Origin: a virus
IMG/VR virus record: IMGVR_UViG_3300049422_000039
Location: 1 to 38,179 of that record
Length of the DNA: 38,179 nt
Reading direction: 5' to 3' (one strand)
Shown: piece after piece, positions 15,551 through 21,212 of the stretch
Numbering within the stretch: position 1 is the first letter of the stretch
How the letters are laid out: each line of letters starts with the position of its first letter
The notes under the pieces: generated by a model
Database searches by the model: none
What the model was told of the DNA's origin: nothing
Seen by the model: only the letters and a program-made list of their open reading frames with translations
Made by a program: the position numbers and the translations under genes

Positions 15551-15565
15551 GGAAGCATCAAACCC

Positions 15566-17017
15566 GTGAATCCCCTCAACGTCGAGTACCGCAAGGTTGA
15601 CGTGCTGATCCCGTTTGCCCGCAACCCTCGCACCCACAGCGAAGAACAGGTGGCCAAGATCGCCGCCAGCATCGCTGAGTTTGGCTGGACAAATCCGGTG
15701 CTGGTCGACGGCGTCAGCGGTGTGATCGCCGGGCACGGTCGCTTGGCGGCTGCGCGTAAGTTGGGGCTGACGGAAGTTCCGGTCATTGAACTGGGGCATC
15801 TGTCGCCCACCCAGAAGCGCGCCTACGTCATTGCCGACAACCGCCTGTCACTCGATGCCGGGTGGGACGAAGAGATGCTGGCGCTCGAACTCACCGAACT
15901 GTGTGAGTCCGGTTACGACCTGGCGCTCACCGGATTTGAAGATGCAGAGATCGAAGCCATGATGGCAGAGCACATTGATGGTGAGACCGGTGACGATCAG
16001 ACTGGCGATGATGATTCCGACGATGCACCAGACGCTGGTGACGAGGTACCAGACGCACCGGTCAACCCGGTATCCCGAACCGGTGATGTCTGGCTGCTTG
16101 GTGCGCACCGTCTGATCTGTGGCGATGCCGGTGACTCAGCGGTGGTCGCCGCCCTGATGCAATCTGAAAAGGCTGCGCTGTGTTTTACATCGCCGCCCTA
16201 CGGTACCCAGCGCGACTACACCGACACGATTGTTGATTGGGACGGTTTGATGCGGTCGGTCTTTGCCAACCTACCGATGGCTGCCACCGGTCAAGTGCTG
16301 GTCAACCTGGGGCTGATTCACCGCGAGCAGGAAGTCCTACCGTACTGGGATGGTTGGCTGTCCTGGATGCGCCAGCAAGGGTGGCGGCGTTTTGGCTGGT
16401 ACGTTTGGGACCAGGGCCCGGGCCTACCGGGTGACTGGAGTGGTCGCTTCGCGCCAGCGTTTGAATTCGTGTTTCACTTCAATCGCAAGGACTCCGAGGT
16501 GCGCAGGCCGAACAAAAACGTGCCCTGCATCTACGCTGGGCGCGACACACATCTGCGTGGTGACGGCACCAGCGCCGGTGGCATGCGCAACAAAGATGGC
16601 AGCAAAACCTCGTGGAACCACGTCGGCACGCTCACCCAAGACACCAAGATCGCCGACTCGGTCATTCGCATCATGCGCCACAAGGGCAAGATCGGGCAGG
16701 ACATCGATCACCCGGCCGTGTTTCCGGTGGCACTGCCCCAGTTCGTGCTGGAAGCGTATTCGGACGCCGGTGACATTGTGTTCGAACCCTTTTGCGGCAG
16801 CGGCACAACCATGCTGGCCGCGCAGCGCAGTGGTCGCCAGGCCCGACTGGTGGAGATCGCGCCGCAGTACGTGGACGTGGCCGTCATTCGCTTCCAGCAA
16901 AACTTTCCCGATGTGCCGGTGTCGCTCGCAGCGACCGGCCAGACCTTCAAGGCGGTCGCCTCAGAGCGACTCGTGCCAGCAACCCCAACAATTGAATCCG
17001 CAGAGGTAAATCCATGA
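15566..17017 (+). CDS. ParB-domain DNA methyltransferase (SPPY type)
   Basis: 483 residues from a GTG (VNPLNVEYRKVDVLI), with GGAAG ten bases upstream; a longer TTG frame would run through the terminator-like hairpin and is unlikely. Residues about 5-110 are a ParB/sulfiredoxin-like domain (NPRTHSEEQVAKIAASIAEFG...GVIAGHGRLAAARKLGL). An acidic linker follows, then an N4/N6-methylase domain with TSPPYGTQRDY (catalytic motif) and FEPFCGSGTTMLAAQRSG (AdoMet binding). The catalytic motif precedes the FxGxG motif, the beta-class order. SPPY favours cytosine-N4 as target. The probable role is to protect phage DNA from host restriction; the ParB-like part may guide binding. Confidence 0.9.
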   Translation: MNPLNVEYRKVDVLIPFARNPRTHSEEQVAKIAASIAEFGWTNPVLVDGVSGVIAGHGRLAAARKLGLTEVPVIELGHLSPTQKRAYVIADNRLSLDAGWDEEMLALELTELCESGYDLALTGFEDAEIEAMMAEHIDGETGDDQTGDDDSDDAPDAGDEVPDAPVNPVSRTGDVWLLGAHRLICGDAGDSAVVAALMQSEKAALCFTSPPYGTQRDYTDTIVDWDGLMRSVFANLPMAATGQVLVNLGLIHREQEVLPYWDGWLSWMRQQGWRRFGWYVWDQGPGLPGDWSGRFAPAFEFVFHFNRKDSEVRRPNKNVPCIYAGRDTHLRGDGTSAGGMRNKDGSKTSWNHVGTLTQDTKIADSVIRIMRHKGKIGQDIDHPAVFPVALPQFVLEAYSDAGDIVFEPFCGSGTTMLAAQRSGRQARLVEIAPQYVDVAVIRFQQNFPDVPVSLAATGQTFKAVASERLVPATPTIESAEVNP

Positions 17018-18300
17018 CCGCATCCTGGCTGGCCAACAAAATCGAACAGTGGCCAACCGGCAAGCTGCTGCCCTATGCCAGAAATGCCCGTACCCATTCT
17101 GAAGAACAGGTTGCTCAAATCGCTGCGTCCATCGTGGAGTTTGGCTTTACCAACCCCATTTTGGCTGGCAGTGACGGCATCATCGTGGCGGGCCACGGCA
17201 GATTGACGGCGGCGCAAAAGCTCGGTCTGGAAGTCGTACCGGTGGTGGTGCTTGACCATCTGACACCCACCCAGCGCCGTGCGTTGATCATTGCGGACAA
17301 CCGCATTGCTGAAAACGCAGGCTGGGACGATGCGATGCTGCGGGTGGAGCTCGATGCATTGCGCGATGACGATTTCGATTTGTCGCTGACCGGATTCGAT
17401 GCAGACGCGCTGGCCGACCTGTTCGAGGGTGAGGAAGGCGACACAGGCCAAACCGGTGACGATGAGGTACCCGAGTCGCAAGATGCAGTTATCTCGCGCC
17501 CTGGCGACGTTTGGCTGCTTGGTGGCCACCGTGTGCTGTGTGGCGATGCCACCGATGCCAAGAGTTATGAGGTGCTACTGCAAGGCAATGACGTGGACAT
17601 GACGGTCACCGACCCGCCGTACAACGTCAACTATGCCAACAGCGCCAAGGACAAGATGCGTGGCAAAGACCGGGCCATCCTCAACGACAACCTGGGCGAC
17701 GGCTTTTACGACTTCCTGTTGGCCGCACTGACACCCATCATGGCCAACTGCACCGGTGCGGTGTACGTGGCCATGTCGTCCAGTGAACTTGATGTCCTGC
17801 AAGCGGCGTTTCGCGAGGCCGGTGGCAAGTGGTCGACCTTCATCATCTGGGCGAAGAATACCTTCACCATGGGTCGCTCAGACTACCAGCGCCAGTACGA
17901 ACCGATTCTGTACGGCTGGCCCGAGGGTGGCAAGCACCACTGGTGCGGCGACCGTGACCAGAGTGATGTCTGGCAGATCAAAAAGCCCCACAAGAATGAT
18001 TTGCACCCGACCATGAAGCCAGTCGAACTGGTGGAGCGCGCCATTCGCAACTCCAGCAAACCCGGTGACGTCGTGCTTGACCCCTTTGGCGGCTCCGGCA
18101 CGACCCTGGTCGCCGCAGAAAAGTCAGGCCGCACGGCGCGCCTGATGGAACTCGATCCGAAGTATGTCGACGTGATTGTCCGGCGCTGGCAAGACTGGAC
18201 CGGGAAACTTGCCAGTCGAGAGTCCGATGGCATTGCCTTCAACGATTTGGCCGGTGTCCAAGGTGGCGGAGCGGGCCAGGAAGGCCAGTGTCAATCATGA
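17014..18300 (+). CDS. ParB-domain DNA methyltransferase (DPPY type)
   Basis: 428 residues, starting in an ATGA overlap with the upstream paralogue. The N-terminal ParB-like domain is closely similar to that of its neighbour (NARTHSEEQVAQIAASIVEFGFTNP...VAGHGRLTAAQKLGL). After an acidic linker comes a methylase with VTDPPYNVNYANS and LDPFGGSGTTLVAAEKSG. DPPY points to adenine-N6 (or cytosine-N4) methylation in the beta-class motif order. It probably arose by duplication of the upstream gene or a shared ancestor and now recognises a different base or site. The 3' end overlaps the start of the small membrane protein gene. Confidence 0.91.
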   Translation: MTASWLANKIEQWPTGKLLPYARNARTHSEEQVAQIAASIVEFGFTNPILAGSDGIIVAGHGRLTAAQKLGLEVVPVVVLDHLTPTQRRALIIADNRIAENAGWDDAMLRVELDALRDDDFDLSLTGFDADALADLFEGEEGDTGQTGDDEVPESQDAVISRPGDVWLLGGHRVLCGDATDAKSYEVLLQGNDVDMTVTDPPYNVNYANSAKDKMRGKDRAILNDNLGDGFYDFLLAALTPIMANCTGAVYVAMSSSELDVLQAAFREAGGKWSTFIIWAKNTFTMGRSDYQRQYEPILYGWPEGGKHHWCGDRDQSDVWQIKKPHKNDLHPTMKPVELVERAIRNSSKPGDVVLDPFGGSGTTLVAAEKSGRTARLMELDPKYVDVIVRRWQDWTGKLASRESDGIAFNDLAGVQGGGAGQEGQCQS

Positions 18301-18563
18301 TGCAGTCACGCTGGATGTCTCTGGTGGAGTCGGTGGCCAACGTGCTGGTGGGCTATATCGTGGCGGTGGCCACTCAGTATTTGGTGTTTCCGCTGTTTGG
18401 GTTGCATGCGACCTTGTCGCAGAACCTGATGATCGGATTAATCTTTACGGGTGTGTCGCTTGTGCGAAGCTACCTCCTGCGCCGGGCGTTTGAGGCCCGG
18501 CGAGTGCGTCAGGCAAAAAGCTCGTCGTCGATGGCTGCTTGCACCACAAACCCAGTCAAGTAA
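18297..18563 (+). CDS. Small phage membrane protein (DUF7220-like)
   Basis: 88 residues from MMQSRWMSLVES; the start overlaps the methyltransferase stop. Two hydrophobic segments are visible (VANVLVGYIVAVATQYLVFPLFGL and NLMIGLIFTGVSLVRSYLL), then a basic tail (RRAFEARRVRQAK). The pattern 'QSR.MSLVE...N...GY..A..TQ...FP.FG' is common in small phage inner-membrane proteins placed after methyltransferases, which I associate with DUF7220. The last 55 bases overlap the minus-strand gene that ends at 18509. The function is unknown. Confidence 0.78.
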   Translation: MMQSRWMSLVESVANVLVGYIVAVATQYLVFPLFGLHATLSQNLMIGLIFTGVSLVRSYLLRRAFEARRVRQAKSSSSMAACTTNPVK

Positions 18564-18874
18564 GCCATGCCGCGAGGGATGCCCGTTTCCTTGGCTGTGA
18601 TGCGCCCAATCGTCCAGCCCATCCATTTGGCAGTGGCCTTGTCAATCGCGTCCTTGAGGTTGCAACCCACAAAAAGTCCGTTTTGGACATCGTCTGCAAA
18701 GTGGCGTCCGTAGCGGCTGTCCAGGAAGGCTCTGACTTGTTCAGGTTCGCAACCTGTGGCTGCTGCAATCGCTGTGGATGCGATGGGCCAGGCGGAGGTA
18801 GCGTGCTCGTTCATGGTTCCCCAAAAGCCCCAGGATTCGTTTTGGGTGGCGAGGGTTTGTGTTGCGTCGGTCAT
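18509..18874 (-). CDS. Unknown protein, last gene of minus-strand cargo cluster
   Basis: 121 residues from MTDATQTLATQNESWGFWGTMNEH. The upstream leader holds copy B of the LGFS element, and GGAAG lies upstream of the ATG. The middle (AWPIASTAIAAATGCEPEQVRAFLDSRYGRHFADDVQNGL) is predicted helical, and the C-terminal part contains KATAKWMGWTIGRITAKETGIPRGMAYLTGF. I do not recognise a domain. The 3' end overlaps the converging membrane-protein gene by 55 bases. It is probably a cargo or accessory gene, because it runs against the late operon and shares its leader with its neighbours. Confidence 0.7.
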   Translation of the reverse strand: MTDATQTLATQNESWGFWGTMNEHATSAWPIASTAIAAATGCEPEQVRAFLDSRYGRHFADDVQNGLFVGCNLKDAIDKATAKWMGWTIGRITAKETGIPRGMAYLTGFVVQAAIDDELFA

Positions 18875-18883
18875 GTCGTTCTT

Positions 18884-18945
18884 CCGTTTGGTTTGTTGCG
18901 ATGCTTCTAGTAACGCGCTGTTTGATTGAGAAGCCAAGTTAATTT
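18884..18945 (-). repeat. 62-bp near-identical leader repeat, copy 1
   Basis: Matches 20433-20494 at 57 of 62 positions by eye, from CCGTTTGG through AACGCGCTG to AAGCCAAGT (plus-strand reading). Each copy ends at the ribosome site of a minus-strand gene, so the two genes share almost the same 5' leader. Confidence 0.8.
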
Positions 18946-18960
18946 GGCTTCCTTTCAATC
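18912..18960 (-). repeat. LGFS/CAGCGCGTT element, copy B (leader)
   Basis: On the minus strand, GATTGAAAGGAAGCCAA pairs with TTGGCTTCTCAATC around ATTAAC, giving a 14-bp stem with one bulge; CAGCGCGTT follows. Read as protein, the frame would give LGFSIKQRV, but a TAA lies immediately before the Leu codon, so it is not translated in that frame from upstream. Confidence 0.65.
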
Positions 18961-18967
18961 AATTGGC

Positions 18968-19327
18968 TTATCCGAGACGGGCTACGTACCTGGCGTAGTC
19001 ACCGCCTTCGGGGTTGATGTAAAGGTAGGGTCGACCCGGTGCGTAAACCTCGACGCATAGGGTGCCTTCGCGTGTTGTGCCACCCCGACCATTGAGCCAG
19101 GTGCGTGAACGCAGCAGGTTGGCGGCAAACTCGTCAAATTCTGTGGTGCTCATCTCGCGGGTTTCTGTGACCAGCACTTTTTCAGGTTTTCCGCCGCCAA
19201 GTTCGCTCAGGTCGCAAGGCTTGCGGGCAAAGGGCAAGGTGATACTCAGCTCCTCGACTTGCAGGGCGATGTCGCAAAGTTGGACGGTGCGTGGTGTGCG
19301 CTCGATGGTGATGGTCATGGTGTTCAT
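18968..19327 (-). CDS. Unknown protein of minus-strand cargo cluster
   Basis: 119 residues from MNTMTITIERTPRTVQL; an internal ATG at codon 4 is an alternative. It is beta-rich by eye (TITIERTPRTVQLCDIALQVEELSITLP, then TLCVEVYAPGRPYLYINPEGGDY). The SRTWLNGRGG segment is distinctive. There is no signal peptide, no membrane helix and no known motif. Its ATG overlaps the TGA that closes the open frame running through copy C of the LGFS element, the same ATGA geometry as at the DUF2924 gene. The function is unknown. Confidence 0.68.
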   Translation of the reverse strand: MNTMTITIERTPRTVQLCDIALQVEELSITLPFARKPCDLSELGGGKPEKVLVTETREMSTTEFDEFAANLLRSRTWLNGRGGTTREGTLCVEVYAPGRPYLYINPEGGDYARYVARLG

Positions 19328-19371
19328 TTCGTTTTCCTGTGAAGTTCGTCGTCAATCGCGACACCTCCATG

Positions 19372-19415
19372 AAGACGCTGTTCGAGAGAGAAGCCAAGCA
19401 AAATCGGCTTCTCTT
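19372..19415 (-). repeat. LGFS/CAGCGCGTT element, copy C (leader)
   Basis: On the minus strand, AGAGAAGCC pairs with GGCTTCTCT, followed by CAGCGTCTT, a diverged box. The open frame through it reads LGFSLEQRL and ends in TGA overlapping the ATG of the next gene. The hairpin starts about a dozen bases after the DUF3489 gene's stop codon. Confidence 0.55.
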
Positions 19416-19426
19416 TGAATCTATTT

Positions 19427-20119
19427 TTAGGCTGCTGCCCGGTAGGTGCGCACGCCGCCTTGCGTCTTGTCTGACGTGATGGTCATGCCCAGTTTCTTCT
19501 TGAAAGCTCCGGCAAAGGTGCCGCGCACGGTGTGGGCTTGCCAGCCAGTTGCCTCGCAAATCTGGGCGATGGTGGCACCCTCGGCGCGCTGGAGCATCCC
19601 GATGATGGTGGCCTGTTTGCTGTGTTCTCGGGTGCGAATGACCTTCGCAAGGGGCTGCTCGGCAGGCGTTGTGGTTGGCGCTGGTTGGCCCTGTGTTGCG
19701 TCAATTGCAGGAGCTGGCACAACGGTGCCTGAGTGGCAATCGTCGCAGCCAGTGGCGTTGTCGTTCTGTTCGACTTGGGTTTCGGTTTCGATGGAAACGT
19801 CTTCTGACTCGGCGGTGTCCACACCTTGTACCCAAGATGCCTCAGCCTGCGCCACGGCTGTGTCAAGTTCGTGGTCTGGGTCTGGTGCGATGCTGCAAGT
19901 TGTGGGTCTAGCGCAGCCCAACGCGTCGTAGCCCTCGGCGGCGACCAGCCAGTCTGCCCCATGTGGCGTGATCAAGGCGCGATTGAAAAGTCCTTGCAGC
20001 ACCTTTTGGCGTGCGCCGCCTTTGATGTTTTCTGGAAACCAGTCAACGCGGCCATCGGTGTGATGGATGGCGTGGTCCAACATCGCGTGCTGGGTGGTGG
20101 TCAGTGTGATTGTGCTCAT
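19427..20119 (-). CDS. DUF3489 family protein
   Basis: 230 residues from MSTITLTTTQHAMLD, with AAGGAG upstream. The N-terminal part (HAMLDHAIHHTDGRVDWFPENIKGGARQKVLQGLFNRALI) looks like a winged-helix-type domain. The middle is low-complexity and acidic. The C-terminal 70 residues (RTREHSKQATIIGMLQRAEGATIAQICEATGWQAHTVRGTFAGAFKKKLG) are a clear DUF3489 domain, an HTH-like fold. DUF3489 proteins are often near DUF2924/recombinase cassettes, and here both carry the same leader element. It is a probable DNA-binding accessory protein; its target is unknown. Confidence 0.87.
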   Translation of the reverse strand: MSTITLTTTQHAMLDHAIHHTDGRVDWFPENIKGGARQKVLQGLFNRALITPHGADWLVAAEGYDALGCARPTTCSIAPDPDHELDTAVAQAEASWVQGVDTAESEDVSIETETQVEQNDNATGCDDCHSGTVVPAPAIDATQGQPAPTTTPAEQPLAKVIRTREHSKQATIIGMLQRAEGATIAQICEATGWQAHTVRGTFAGAFKKKLGMTITSDKTQGGVRTYRAAA

Positions 20120-20159
20120 TTGAGGCTCCTTTTGAGTGGTTGATTAAGACGATGTGATG

Positions 20160-20206
20160 AACGCGCTGTTTGCAAGACAAGCCAAGCTCTTTCGGCTTGG
20201 CTTGTC
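20160..20206 (-). repeat. LGFS/CAGCGCGTT element, copy D (leader)
   Basis: GACAAGCCAAG (20176-20186) and CTTGGCTTGTC (20196-20206) form a perfect 11-bp stem. On the minus strand the stem is followed by CAGCGCGTT. Read as protein, the frame gives LGLSCKQRV. On the plus strand the same hairpin is followed by GTGATTTTTT, so it could also terminate plus-strand transcripts. Confidence 0.65.
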
Positions 20207-20214
20207 GTGATTTT

Positions 20215-20424
20215 TTAGGTGTTGCCAATCTCCGACTCAGTCGGTTTTGGCATGGATGCACCCAACTCAACCCCGGCTTTAAAGGCTGCTTCCAGGGCGC
20301 TGCGAACACCCCAGACTGAAACGTCATGGAAATCAAGGCTGTCTGAGTTGCGTGTTTCCAGGGTCTCGATAAAGAGGTGCTTCTCAGCAATCAGGGCAAA
20401 AATCTGGTCGAGGGTGTTTTTCAT
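20215..20424 (-). CDS. DUF6900-like small protein
   Basis: 69 residues from MKNTLDQIFALIAEKH. The core LFIETLETRNSDSLDFHDVSVWGVRSALEAAFKAGVELG matches the DUF6900 pattern as I remember it ('IETLETRNSDSLDF..VSVW....AL..A...G'). It is short, soluble and predicted alpha/beta. It heads the minus-strand cluster, and its leader contains copy E and a 62-bp near-repeat of the leader of the gene ending at 18509. Family members are frequent on phages and conjugative elements, and their function is unknown. Confidence 0.75.
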   Translation of the reverse strand: MKNTLDQIFALIAEKHLFIETLETRNSDSLDFHDVSVWGVRSALEAAFKAGVELGASMPKPTESEIGNT

Positions 20425-20432
20425 TTCTAACT

Positions 20433-20494
20433 CCGTTTGGTTGGTTGCGATGCTTGTAGTAACGCGCTGTGTGCTTGAGAAGCCAAGTCAATTT
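20433..20494 (-). repeat. 62-bp near-identical leader repeat, copy 2
   Basis: Partner of 18884-18945, with five mismatches. It forms the 5' leader of the DUF6900-like gene. Confidence 0.8.
20461..20490 (-). repeat. LGFS/CAGCGCGTT element, copy E (leader)
   Basis: CTTGGCTTCTC and CAGCGCGTT are kept, but the pairing arm (TTGGCTT on the plus strand at 20527-20533) lies about 40 bases away. The gap is a T-rich insert carrying two GAACATT copies. The peptide frame would read LGFSSTQRV and is in frame with the downstream gene, but a TGA precedes it. Confidence 0.55.
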
Positions 20495-20547
20495 CGAACA
20501 TTTTTTGATTCTTTTTTGAACATTGATTGGCTTGAAACCAACACCCC

Positions 20548-20573
20548 AACCTTCTGCAAATTTGCAGAAGGTT
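20548..20573. promoter_or_regulatory. Perfect 26-bp palindrome upstream of terminase
   Basis: AACCTTCTGCAAA followed directly by its exact reverse complement, so there is no loop. The core TGCAAATTTGCA is repeated 34 bp downstream. The two dyads on nearly the same helix face (34 bp is about three turns) look like a double operator for a dimeric regulator. Confidence 0.65.
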
Positions 20574-20587
20574 CCACCCCACCAGGC

Positions 20588-20601
20588 ATGCAAATTTGCA
20601 T
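20588..20601. promoter_or_regulatory. Second TGCAAATTTGCA palindrome
   Basis: ATGCAAATTTGCAT, a perfect 14-bp palindrome sharing its 12-bp core with the dyad at 20548-20573. It lies 57 bases before the small-terminase ATG. Confidence 0.65.
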
Positions 20602-20657
20602 CTCTGTCTGACGCACCTGACGCATCACTTCTGAGATGAAACGAACACAACACACCC

Positions 20658-21212
20658 ATGGGACTATCGATTCGCGCCTACGCCCGTCATCGCGGGGTCA
20701 CCGACACCGCCGTACACAAGGCCATCCGCAGCGGGCGCATTAATGCGCTGGCCGACGGCACGATTGATCCCGATCAGGCGGATGCCCAGTGGGAGCGCAA
20801 CACCAGTTCGCCCAAGACGGGAACACAACGACCGACCGTCAAGGTCAAGGTGCCGGAGGTCGATGGCGACGGTGAACGAAGTGGTGCAGGCGCTGCAACT
20901 AACACTGGCTCTGGCGGCGGTGGCACCTCGCTCTTACAAGCCCGAACCGTCAACGAGGTGGTTAAAGCGCAGACCAACAAAGTGCGACTGGCCAGGCTTA
21001 AGGGCGAACTCATTGATCGGCCGCAGGCTATTGCCCATGTGTTCAAACTGGCCCGAAGTGAACGTGATGCCTGGCTGAACTGGCCCGCACGGGTCTCAGC
21101 CCAGATGGCCGCCAAATTGGAAATTGATGCGCACACCATGCACGTGGCGCTGGAGAACGCGGTGCGCGAGCACTTGCAGGAATTGGGTAACTTACAGGCA
21201 AGCGTTGACTGA
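20658..21212 (+). CDS. terS: Terminase small subunit
   Basis: 184 residues from MGLSIRAYARHRGV; no strong ribosome site is visible. The N-terminal helix-turn-helix (SIRAYARHRGVTDTAVHKAIRSGRINALADGTIDPDQADAQW) is the DNA-recognition domain typical of Nu1-like small subunits. A Gly/Ser/Thr-rich linker follows, then a helical oligomerisation region (TVNEVVKAQTNKVRLARLKGELIDRPQAIAHVFKLARSERDAWLNWP). It selects the phage packaging site and recruits the large subunit, whose gene overlaps by one base. Confidence 0.85.
   Translation: MGLSIRAYARHRGVTDTAVHKAIRSGRINALADGTIDPDQADAQWERNTSSPKTGTQRPTVKVKVPEVDGDGERSGAGAATNTGSGGGGTSLLQARTVNEVVKAQTNKVRLARLKGELIDRPQAIAHVFKLARSERDAWLNWPARVSAQMAAKLEIDAHTMHVALENAVREHLQELGNLQASVD

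Larger units (their letters stand above)
15036..15565 (+). other. 530-bp gene-free region with several hairpins
   Basis: No convincing gene here. An open frame at 15207-15425 has no ribosome site and no recognisable content. The stretch holds, in order: an inverted repeat TGGCAAG/CTTGCCA (15038-15060); the 19-bp motif at 15077-15095 shared with 2453-2471; a TATATT box near 15172 without a good -35; a GCAAAC/GTTTGC hairpin (15311-15326) followed by two GTTTGCACC copies (15331, 15348); and two strong hairpins just before the methyltransferase gene. It probably contains the promoter and leader of the methyltransferase operon. Confidence 0.6.

Noticed and set aside
20043-20390. Open frame running through copy D of the leader element on the minus strand
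   Set aside because: It covers the DUF6900-like and DUF3489 genes out of frame. The DUF frames have ribosome sites and family motifs; this one does not.
18884-20494. CRISPR array
   Set aside because: The repeats are irregularly spaced, few, separated by genes, and placed at gene starts.
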